From Thermomicrobiales bacterium (lineage in GTDB: Bacteria > Chloroflexota > Chloroflexia > Thermomicrobiales > UBA6265), in assembly GCA_030446955.1 (NCBI GenBank), contig JAUJMG010000140.1, positions 2,402 to 7,705 of the forward strand: DNA of 5,304 nucleotides, written 5' to 3'. This document shows positions 1 through 5,304 of this stretch, piece after piece. Within the stretch, counting starts at the first letter, position 1; each line of letters starts with the position of its first letter. A model generated the notes under the pieces. It saw only the letters and a program-made list of their open reading frames with translations. It was not told the DNA's origin and did no database searches. A program made the translations under genes and the position numbers.

Positions 1-1922
1 ATCATTCCGCCATGCTGCGTGACGATCTGCTGGGCGCCGGCCAGCCCGATGCCCGTACCGCCGATGCGCCCCGCGACGTTGGTGCCGCGCCGGTGGCGCT
101 CAAAGATGTGCGGCAGGTCGGCGGCTGGAATGCCCACCCCTTCGTCACGGACCGTGACCACTGCCCACCCGCGGTCCGAACGCTCCTCTCGCCGCACCGC
201 CACGGTGATCCGGCCACCCTTAGGGCTGTACTTGACCGCGTTGGCCAGGAGGTTGTCGAGCACTCGCCGGAGCCGCGCTGGATCCGCCGGGACGACAAGC
301 TTCTCCTGAGCCGCGTCGACGCGGATCCGATGGTGCCCCGTCGTGGCCTGAGCGTCGGCGACCGTGGCCCGAGCGAGCTCCGCCAGGTCACTGGGTATGG
401 TATGCAGTTCTAGAGGCTGTCCGGCGCGCAACTCGGCCGCGTCCTGCAGTTCCCCCAGCAACGCCGCGATTCGCCCGGCTGCCGCCTCGATCCCTGCCAG
501 ATCTTCGGCGAGTTGCTCCGGGTCAGGAACGTTCCCCCGCCGTGCCCGCCTGCGCAGGAATTGCGCTTGCCCCCGGATCGCCGTCAGAGGGTTGCGCAGG
601 TCGTGAGCCGCCGCTTCCACAAATGTCCGCTGCGCCTCTTCCGCCTGGCGGCGTTCGGTGATCTCGACCGTCACCCCCGCCATACGGGCTGGTCGCCCAG
701 CGTCGTCGTAGAGGACGCCGCCGCTCGCTCCAATCCAATGGACGCTCCCATCTGGCCACGTCACGCGGTACTCAGTCTCGTACCGGCCGCACGCCTCAAG
801 GGCACGAGTGACCGCCGCCTGCATGGCGGGCCGGTCGTCAGGGTGAATCATGGCAACGAGCGATTCGTAGGTTAGAGAGGCGTCAGGTGGCAAGCCAAAG
901 TTCGCTTTGCACTGGGGCGACGAGACGATCTCACCCGTGCTGACATCGAGCGCCCAGGTGCCGAGGTTCGCCGCCTCGACTGCCAGCCGCAGTTGCTCCT
1001 CGCGCTCCGCCAGCGCTGCCTCGGCCGCTCTCTGCTCAGTCACATCCACGATCGTGACGACCGCTCCAGTCACCACGCCCTGCTCTTCGCGGACCGGAGC
1101 GACGGAGTAGAGCGCGGGCAACGCCGACCCGTCCTTGCGCCAGAGCGTCTCGTTAATGAGGCGGGCACTGCGGCCTTCGGAGAAGGCCTGGAAGATCGGA
1201 CACTCCTGGATTGGGTACGAGGTGCCGTCCGCTCGCTTGTAGTGGGTCAATTCGTGCATGTTGCGGCCGAGGCACTCCTCGGGGGTGTACCCAAGGAGCC
1301 GGCAGGCGGCCGGGTTGATGAAGGTGCAGAGGCCATCGGCGTCCATGCCGAAGATGCCTTCCGCTGCCGCGTCCAAGAGGACCTCTTTCTCCCGCCGAGC
1401 GAGGTCAGCCTGGCGGACGGAGGTCTGCAGTTCGATCTCGGTGGTCGTGGCGGCTGCAAGGTCCCGGAGGGTCGCGATGTCCGGTTCGCTCCACCGCCTC
1501 GGTTCGTGGTCGATGGCGTAGAAGGAGCCAAGGACGTGACCGTCGGCGGTGGTGAGCGGGATGCCGGCGTAGGCGACGACGCCCAAGTCCGGGATCGCCA
1601 GGTTGTCGCAGACCAGAGGGTGATCGCGGGCGTCCTCGATGATCAGCGGCTCGCTCGAGGCGACAACGTGCTGGCAGAAGGAGTGGGACAGGGGCGTCTC
1701 CCGCCGCGTGGCCCATGGCTCGCCCAGCCCCACGGCTCCCTTGAAGACCTGGCGGTCCGCGTCCACGAGGGAAACCAGGGCCACGGGAACGCCAAGGACG
1801 CGCGTCGCCAGGCGCGTGAGCCGGTCGAAGGCAGCGTCGGCCGTCGCGTCCCGGAGCGCGGTCCGCGTCAGCGCGGCCAGCCGGTTAGGATCCTGGATGC
1901 GATTGGAGAGGGTGGTAGGCAC
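1..1922 (-). CDS. Soluble sensor histidine kinase, GAF-PAS-PAS-HisKA-HATPase (3' end cut by window)
   Basis: This is a cytoplasmic two-component sensor kinase. It should autophosphorylate on histidine and pass the phosphate to an unseen response regulator. 640 residues are visible. A GAF domain lies at about 25-165 (LVSLVDADRQVFK; SHSFCQHVV at 79-87). PAS domain 1 lies at about 180-300 and ends in the DVTEQRAAE hinge. PAS domain 2, of the PAS_3 type with IHPDDR at 359-364, lies at about 310-425 and ends EITERRQAE. The HisKA H-box is AHDLRNP with phospho-acceptor H440. The ATPase N-box is DNLLANAVKYSP (556-567), G1 is DEGVGIP (593-599), G2 is GGTGIGL (621-627), and HGG follows at 637-639. Only the last 20-30 residues should be missing. 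No membrane segment is seen. GTG at 1922-1920 is chosen as start because a weak GGGA lies 6 nt upstream and homologous GAF kinases begin at about this point. The frame is open further upstream, with a TTG at 1934 as alternative. The H-box is DxxN rather than the commoner ExxT. The gene follows another kinase by 85 bp and is probably in the same operon. The signal sensed is unknown. Confidence 0.93.
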   Translation of the reverse strand, partial: MPTTLSNRIQDPNRLAALTRTALRDATADAAFDRLTRLATRVLGVPVALVSLVDADRQVFKGAVGLGEPWATRRETPLSHSFCQHVVASSEPLIIEDARDHPLVCDNLAIPDLGVVAYAGIPLTTADGHVLGSFYAIDHEPRRWSEPDIATLRDLAAATTTEIELQTSVRQADLARREKEVLLDAAAEGIFGMDADGLCTFINPAACRLLGYTPEECLGRNMHELTHYKRADGTSYPIQECPIFQAFSEGRSARLINETLWRKDGSALPALYSVAPVREEQGVVTGAVVTIVDVTEQRAAEAALAEREEQLRLAVEAANLGTWALDVSTGEIVSSPQCKANFGLPPDASLTYESLVAMIHPDDRPAMQAAVTRALEACGRYETEYRVTWPDGSVHWIGASGGVLYDDAGRPARMAGVTVEITERRQAEEAQRTFVEAAAHDLRNPLTAIRGQAQFLRRRARRGNVPDPEQLAEDLAGIEAAAGRIAALLGELQDAAELRAGQPLELHTIPSDLAELARATVADAQATTGHHRIRVDAAQEKLVVPADPARLRRVLDNLLANAVKYSPKGGRITVAVRREERSDRGWAVVTVRDEGVGIPAADLPHIFERHRRGTNVAGRIGGTGIGLAGAQQIVTQHGGM

Positions 1923-1928
1923 AGAGCA

Positions 1929-1932
1929 TCCC
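1929..1932 (-). promoter_or_regulatory. Weak ribosome binding site of the GAF-PAS-PAS kinase
   Basis: GGGA on the minus strand is followed by 6 nt and the GTG start at 1922. It is a short, weak match, but it is the only purine-rich element near the start in the 85-bp spacer. The spacer shows no convincing terminator or promoter, which fits read-through from the upstream kinase. Confidence 0.35.
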
Positions 1933-2007
1933 AATTCGTGCCGTCGTCCGATCGAGAGAGGCGCGCCATCGCAGTGGCGTGGGCAGCCGGTGGCCTTACC
2001 CGAGTAA

Positions 2008-3765
2008 CTATATCGCGTCATCCGGCGGCGTCGCCTCATCCAGAGACGTCTGCCTTGCTGCCTCGCCGCATGGCAGCCAGATGATGACGGTGGTGCCCTG
2101 GTCCTCACCCGCGCTCTCGACTCGGATGTGACCGCCATGCCGCTCGATGATGCCTCGGCAGATGTGCAGGCCCAACCCGAGCCCAGGTAACCGGCGCTCA
2201 ATGGCGTTCGGCGCCCGGGCGAAGGGCTCAAAGATGGTTTCGACTGTCCCGGGTGGCAGCCCGATCCCTTCGTCTCGAACCCCGATTAGGACCCCCTCAC
2301 CTTCTGGCTGCGTGTGGAGCTTGATTGTTCCCCCAGCGGGCGAGTATTTGGCGGCGTTATCGATGAGGTTGTCCAACACCTGCTCCAGGCGGTGAGGATC
2401 GGCCATGACCGGGCAGAGATCCTGGCCGACATCGATGACGAGGTGGTGTCGCTCTTCAAGGCGCTCCTGCTGGTCTGCCCCGACGGCGCGGACGAGGGCG
2501 GCGAGATCGATGGCTTTCCGTCGGAGAGGCAGTTGCCCGAGTCGTAGCCGGGACACATCGAGGAGATCGGCCGTCAACACTGCGAGGTGGTTGGCTGCTT
2601 GCTCGATCGTAGCCGCGTACGCGGCAGCCCGCTCCGCATCGAGCCGGCCACGCCTGGCTACACGCCGGAGCAGTTGCGCGTTCCCCTTGATCCCGGTGAC
2701 CGGTGTCCTCAACTCGTGCGCGGCGATCGAGAGAAAGCGGTCGCGGTCCCGCACAGCCTCCTCGGCGTCCGCTCGCGCGCGCCGCTCCGATTCGTAGGCT
2801 CGGGCGTGATCGATGGCCAAGGCGATGCGGTCGGCCACGAGCTGGAGCAAGTGGGCGTCATCGTCGCCGAACCGGCGGAGAGAGAAGGTACCGACGTGGA
2901 CAACCCCCACAACCCGCCCCTCGACCAGCAGCGGCGCGCCGAGCAACGAGCGTACTCCCTTCCTCCGTAAGACAGGACTCACCACCTCCACATCCTTGAT
3001 GTCATGGACGGTGATGGGCCGTTGCTCAGCCGCGACGCGGCCCGCGAAGCCCTGTCCGACAGGGATGCGCAGCCCCTGCTCGACCTCCTCCTCCAACCCC
3101 TTGGCTGCTCGCATGACGAGGGTGCCGTCGTCGTCCAGGAGCAAGACGGCCGCCGTGTCCGCTTCGAGCACCTGCCCGAGACGGACGAGGAGTTCGTTCA
3201 GCAGGTCGGCGAGTGCAAGGTGGGCGAGGGCCGCGTCGGTGACGGATTGGAGGCGAGCGAGCGTTGTCGCGGCCTCTTCGGCCGCCGTGCGGGCGGCTCG
3301 CTCCCGCTCAAGCGCAAGCCGCTCCGCCTCTGCCCGCTTGCGCTCAGTGACGTCACGGACAAGGGCCAAGACATAGCGCCCCGTGGAGCCTACGTCTTCT
3401 ATCGGGCTGAGGGTGAGTTCAATTATGATCTCGCCGCCGTCCTTGCGGAGAGCCGGAAGTTCAACGGGTGCGCCCGCCTGGATCAGGGCGCCCTCGCCGG
3501 TGATGGCGTAGCGAGCGATCCCAGCGCGGTGGCGCTCCTTGAGTGCGTCTGGGACCAGGATCTCGATGGGGCTGCCGAGCACTTCGGTGGCCTGATAGCC
3601 AAAGAGCAGTTCGGCCGCCGGGTTCCAGAGCACGATGCGGCCGCTCGTCGCCTCGCCGACGACGACAGCGTCCCGGATGGCCCAGTAGAGGCGGCCAAAT
3701 CCGAGGTCGTTAGGTTCTACAACGGACACGGGCTCACGCTCGTGCGTGTTGTCGGGCATCACCAT
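2008..3765 (-). CDS. Soluble sensor histidine kinase, PAS-GAF-HisKA-HATPase
   Basis: This is a complete 585-residue cytoplasmic histidine kinase (numbering from the ATG at 3765). The PAS domain at about 22-140 contains GRIVLWNPAAELLFGY and ends RDVTERKRAE. A charged, Ala/Glu/Arg-rich helix at about 140-175 looks like a coiled-coil signalling linker. A GAF domain follows at about 175-320 (IPVGQGFAGRVAAEQRPI; LLGAPLLVEGRVVGVVHV). The HisKA H-box is SIAAHELRTP with phospho-acceptor H350, and the ExxT element linked to phosphatase activity is intact. The ATPase domain has N-box DNLIDNAAKYSP (465-476), G1 DEGIGLP (498-504) and G2 GLGLGL (528-533), with HGG near 543-545. A 20-residue acidic, proline-containing tail ends the protein. 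There is no membrane span and no receiver domain. A GTG at 3813 would add 16 residues but has no ribosome site, while the ATG at 3765 has AGAGGCGGA 6 nt upstream. The second kinase follows 85 bp downstream. The ligand and regulator partner are unknown. Confidence 0.96.
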   Translation of the reverse strand: MVMPDNTHEREPVSVVEPNDLGFGRLYWAIRDAVVVGEATSGRIVLWNPAAELLFGYQATEVLGSPIEILVPDALKERHRAGIARYAITGEGALIQAGAPVELPALRKDGGEIIIELTLSPIEDVGSTGRYVLALVRDVTERKRAEAERLALERERAARTAAEEAATTLARLQSVTDAALAHLALADLLNELLVRLGQVLEADTAAVLLLDDDGTLVMRAAKGLEEEVEQGLRIPVGQGFAGRVAAEQRPITVHDIKDVEVVSPVLRRKGVRSLLGAPLLVEGRVVGVVHVGTFSLRRFGDDDAHLLQLVADRIALAIDHARAYESERRARADAEEAVRDRDRFLSIAAHELRTPVTGIKGNAQLLRRVARRGRLDAERAAAYAATIEQAANHLAVLTADLLDVSRLRLGQLPLRRKAIDLAALVRAVGADQQERLEERHHLVIDVGQDLCPVMADPHRLEQVLDNLIDNAAKYSPAGGTIKLHTQPEGEGVLIGVRDEGIGLPPGTVETIFEPFARAPNAIERRLPGLGLGLHICRGIIERHGGHIRVESAGEDQGTTVIIWLPCGEAARQTSLDEATPPDDAI

Positions 3766-3771
3766 CCGCGA

Positions 3772-3780
3772 TCCGCCTCT
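3772..3780 (-). promoter_or_regulatory. Ribosome binding site of the PAS-GAF kinase
   Basis: AGAGGCGGA on the minus strand, 6 nt before the ATG at 3765, is a fair match to AGGAGG. It decides the start: the in-frame GTG at 3813 has only CAATAACTGGACGACGCCCG ahead of it, with no purine-rich site. Confidence 0.6.
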
Positions 3781-3867
3781 GGCCCCCACGACTTGAGGGC
3801 AACGATGGCCCACGCGGGCGTCGTCCAGTTATTGGACTTGGGAACAATCATTGAGGGATGCCGCCGT

Positions 3868-3890
3868 TCACGGCCTGGTCCTCGCCGTGA
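3868..3890. repeat. Inverted repeat upstream of the kinase operon
   Basis: TCACGGC (3868-3874) and GCCGTGA (3884-3890) are perfect 7-bp complements around 9 nt. The repeat lies about 100 bp upstream of the PAS-GAF kinase ATG. The spacing between arm centres (16 bp) is compatible with a dimeric regulator site, and the sequence could equally fold as an RNA hairpin in a leader. No regulator family can be named from the arms. Confidence 0.35.
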
Positions 3891-4114
3891 CGGGCTCCGG
3901 CGTCGTCACTCTTGTCATGAACAGCAGGACCCGGGAACCGTGCGGCCCAGCTTTACGAGACAAGCCTTCGTTCCTACCGAGACGAAACTACCACAATATG
4001 GAGGAATGCTGGCGGAGTCGGCCACGGGGGCCCGAGCCAAGGTCATGACGTACTTTGAGGATGGGCAGGCCCTAGAAACTGATCAGCAAGTCTTGTAAGG
4101 GCATAGGGACCCGC

Positions 4115-4152
4115 AGTGCTTGTCGGCACTCCTGCTCCCGATAGTGCTATCG
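4115..4152 (-). repeat. Two short hairpins at the 3' end of the hydrolase gene
   Basis: The first repeat is CGATAG (4139-4144), 2 nt, then CTATCG (4147-4152). It contains the hydrolase TAG stop codon. The second is AGTGC (4115-4119), 6 nt, then GCACT (4126-4130). Together they may form the 3' end structure of the dioxygenase-hydrolase transcript. Neither is followed by a U-tract, so they do not qualify as a standard intrinsic terminator; the stems are short and could be chance. Confidence 0.3.
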
Positions 4153-4806
4153 CGGTTGGACTCCCGCTCCCACCGTCGTGCTGAGCCAATTGACCGCGTC
4201 GGCCAGTTCCTGCGCCTCGATCCAGTGCCCGATCGGGTAGTCACGCGCGGTGAGATCGGCACCGGCCTCGCGGAGGGCGGCACGCCCGTCCGTCGCATTG
4301 GCGAAGGGGATCATCTGGTCACGGGTGCCGTGGGCCCAAAAGACCCGCAGGCCGCTAGCCGTCTCCGGCCTCGCCTGGACCGACGGGTGACTCGCCAGGA
4401 AGCCGCTGAAGACGAGGACGCCGTCGATCTCGCCGGGATGACGGAGTGTGTAGGCGAGGCTGGTCGTGGCCCCCTGCGAAAAGCCGCCGAGGATGATCGG
4501 ACCCGGACGGACCGGCAGGCGGGATGGGATCTCCTGCAGGAACGCCTCCAATGCCGCCTGCCCCTCCTCGAACGTCTCAGGCTCCGGCGTGGTGCCGCCC
4601 AGGAAGCGGTACCACGCCCAGCCGTCGCCGTAGCCCCAGGGTGCACCGGGGAACGGCGCCTGGGGCGTCACGATGATCGCGTCTGCCGGTAGCGCCGGGC
4701 GCAGGCCCATCAGGTCCCCCTTGTGACTCCCGCGCCCGTGGAGAAGGACGAGCAACGGGGCGCCATCCTTCGCGCCCTCGGGGATGTGCTGGTCGTACAG
4801 AAGCAT
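4147..4806 (-). CDS. Alpha/beta hydrolase, phospholipase/carboxylesterase family (MhqD-like)
   Basis: This is a 219-residue cytoplasmic serine esterase of the Abhydrolase_2 (phospholipase/carboxylesterase) family, close to the usual length. Numbering is from the ATG at 4806. The strand-3 oxyanion motif LLHGRGS is at 21-27. The nucleophile elbow is GGFSQGA with Ser110. The acid is Asp163 in HGTRDQMIP, and the base is His194 in PIGHW, so the catalytic triad is complete. There is no signal peptide. A GTG at 4815 would add three residues, but TTGGAG abuts that codon and sits 8 nt before the ATG, so the ATG is preferred. The gene follows the dioxygenase gene by 66 bp on the same strand. A hydrolase/dioxygenase pair of these two families is known as mhqED in Bacillus, controlled there by MhqR and induced by catechols and hydroquinones. 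A shared role in handling quinone-type compounds is inferred from that. The true substrate cannot be read from the sequence, and a general carboxylesterase role is the alternative. Confidence 0.93.
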   Translation of the reverse strand: MLLYDQHIPEGAKDGAPLLVLLHGRGSHKGDLMGLRPALPADAIIVTPQAPFPGAPWGYGDGWAWYRFLGGTTPEPETFEEGQAALEAFLQEIPSRLPVRPGPIILGGFSQGATTSLAYTLRHPGEIDGVLVFSGFLASHPSVQARPETASGLRVFWAHGTRDQMIPFANATDGRAALREAGADLTARDYPIGHWIEAQELADAVNWLSTTVGAGVQPR

Positions 4807-4814
4807 GGGTTGCA

Positions 4815-4820
4815 CTCCAA
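4815..4820 (-). promoter_or_regulatory. Ribosome binding site of the hydrolase
   Basis: TTGGAG on the minus strand lies 8 nt before the ATG at 4806. It directly touches the alternative GTG at 4815, too close to serve it, so it favours the ATG start. Confidence 0.6.
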
Positions 4821-4827
4821 GATGGTG

Positions 4828-4850
4828 GGGCAGGCGAGTTTGGCCTGCCC
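4828..4850. repeat. GC-rich inverted repeat between dioxygenase and hydrolase genes
   Basis: The arms GGGCAGGC (4828-4835) and GCCTGCCC (4843-4850) are perfect 8-bp complements around a 7-nt loop. A stable hairpin is expected in RNA from either strand. Neither side has a real T-tract: the minus-strand transcript continues CACCATCTTGG, and the plus-strand side reads TCCTTTC. It could be a weak terminator, a processing or stability element that sets the relative expression of the two genes, or a protein site. The hydrolase ribosome site begins 8 bp beyond it in the minus direction. Confidence 0.6.
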
Positions 4851-4872
4851 TCCTTTCAACGTCCGTTGATGC

Positions 4873-5304
4873 TCAGTCGAGCGGCTGCAGCGCGTTCGTC
4901 AGTTCCTCGCGGCGCGGCTCCAGCCAGGAGGGAAGTCTGAGGTCTTCACCCAGATGGGCAGGGTCCTCGTCGACGGCGAAACCGGGCGGATCGGTCGCGA
5001 TTTCGTGGAGCAACCCGTCCGGGGACTGGAAGTAGATACTCTTGAAGTAGCAGCGATTCCTGATCGGGGAAACGTCGATCCCCTGCCCGAGCAGGTGCTC
5101 CCGCCAGCCGGCGAGTTGCTCCTCGTCGGTCGCGCGGAAGGCGACATGGTGGGTTTGCCCCGTCCCCTCCCGAGCGCGGCGGGCATCAGCAGGCCAGCCG
5201 AACAGGGTCATGTCACTGGCCGGGAGGACACGAGTGCCGTCGTAGTTGGCCCAGAAGTAGTGGAGGGTGTTGGGGTCGTCCTGGTTGACACTCCGTTTGA
5301 CCAG
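4873..5304 (-). CDS. VOC-fold ring-cleaving dioxygenase, MhqA/MhqE/MhqO-like (5' end cut by window)
   Basis: The C-terminal 143 residues of a glyoxalase/bleomycin-resistance/extradiol-dioxygenase fold protein are visible; the start lies beyond 5304. The fragment opens with LVKRSVNQDDPNTLHYF, a hallmark of the first module of MhqO-type proteins. It continues to TLFGWP and then THHVAF (51-56 of the fragment), and ends with YFKSIYFQSPDGLLHEIATD (86-105) and DPPGF. His52 or His53 and Glu101 are candidate metal ligands; a further ligand near the missing N-terminus is expected. The tail (LPSWLEPRREEL) matches the usual C-terminus of this family. Members cleave hydroquinone or catechol-like rings, or protect against quinones and thiol-reactive electrophiles. 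The visible part has first-module features running straight into last-module features, so the protein may be a single-domain form of about 175-180 residues instead of about 310. An internal ATG at 5211 is not the true start because conserved sequence continues upstream. It is probably co-transcribed with the hydrolase. Confidence 0.88.
   Translation of the reverse strand: MVKRSVNQDDPNTLHYFWANYDGTRVLPASDMTLFGWPADARRAREGTGQTHHVAFRATDEEQLAGWREHLLGQGIDVSPIRNRCYFKSIYFQSPDGLLHEIATDPPGFAVDEDPAHLGEDLRLPSWLEPRREELTNALQPLD

Larger units (their letters stand above)
3766..4146. other. 381-bp gap between hydrolase and kinase genes
   Basis: I see no convincing gene here. Its middle is lower in G+C than the flanking coding DNA (32 of 60 bases at 3961-4020, against 41 of 60 at 4201-4260), as expected for non-coding or older inserted DNA. 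It should hold the end of the hydrolase transcript and the promoter of the kinase pair. A poor -10-like AATAAC occurs on the minus strand at 3833-3828, without a good -35, so no promoter is called. Three short inverted repeats lie inside it (3868-3890, 4115-4130, 4139-4152). Several short open frames cross it on both strands, for example minus 4104-4072, but none has a ribosome site or recognisable product. GTCATGA occurs twice in direct orientation (3914-3920 and 4042-4048). Confidence 0.6.

Noticed and set aside
1405..1716. 103-codon minus-strand frame overlapping the GAF-PAS-PAS kinase
   Set aside because: It is out of frame with the kinase GAF domain, rich in Arg and Pro, and has no motif.
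1960..1967. GGCGCGCC palindrome in the spacer between the kinases
   Set aside because: An 8-bp GC palindrome is expected by chance at this base composition, and it has no link to a start, stop or hairpin.
993..2084. 363-codon open frame on the plus strand
   Set aside because: It is antisense to the GAF-PAS-PAS kinase, has no recognisable motif, and crosses the end of the second kinase. Long antisense frames are common in GC-rich genes.
3820..3840. Possible -10 element AATAAC on the minus strand
   Set aside because: It has four of six matches and no acceptable -35 at 16-18 bp, which is not enough to call a promoter.
3918..4045. Short minus-strand frame (43 codons, MTLARAPVADSAS...) in the gap
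   Set aside because: No ribosome site precedes its ATG at 4045, and I do not recognise the product. It is the mirror of an equally weak plus-strand frame.
3004..4098. 364-codon open frame on the plus strand
   Set aside because: Most of it is antisense to the PAS-GAF kinase, whose domain motifs are unambiguous. Only its last part lies in the gap and is treated as a separate weak observation.
4083..4298. 71-codon minus-strand frame across the hydrolase end
   Set aside because: It overlaps the hydrolase out of frame in the catalytic His region. Its Arg/Ser-rich composition is typical of a shadow frame.

Overview
The window comes from a GC-rich bacterium (roughly two thirds G+C in coding DNA). 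Every gene I can support lies on the minus strand. The FLSIAAHELRTP style of the second kinase, the GAF/PAS-rich soluble sensors and the compact glyoxalase-fold protein suggest Chloroflexota, perhaps Thermomicrobia. That is an impression from sequence style, not a demonstrated placement.

Layout in the direction of transcription, from high to low coordinates: (1) 5304-4873, the C-terminal 143 residues of a glyoxalase-fold (VOC) ring-cleaving dioxygenase of the MhqA/MhqE/MhqO type, whose start lies outside the window. (2) 4806-4147, an alpha/beta hydrolase of the phospholipase/carboxylesterase family with an intact Ser-Asp-His triad. It lies 66 bp downstream, across a strong GC-rich inverted repeat. 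(3) 4146-3766, a 381-bp gap with no convincing gene, lower in G+C than its flanks and carrying three short inverted repeats. (4) 3765-2008, a soluble PAS-GAF-HisKA-HATPase histidine kinase. (5) 1922-1, after 85 bp, a second soluble histidine kinase (GAF-PAS-PAS-HisKA-HATPase) that starts at GTG and runs off the left edge just after its last ATP-binding motif.

The dioxygenase/hydrolase pair resembles the mhqED pair of Bacillus, which is part of the quinone and catechol stress response, so detoxification of electrophilic aromatics is the best working hypothesis. The two kinases are probably co-transcribed. Neither has a receiver domain or membrane segment in the visible sequence, and no response regulator is visible. 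Their partner must be encoded elsewhere or just beyond position 1. Whether the kinases have any link with the detoxification pair cannot be decided here; the 381-bp gap suggests separate transcription units.

No mobile element, CRISPR array, tRNA or rRNA was found. Nothing here looks like a wholly new system. The points most worth checking are the apparently half-size dioxygenase, the paired orphan kinases, and the structured gaps.
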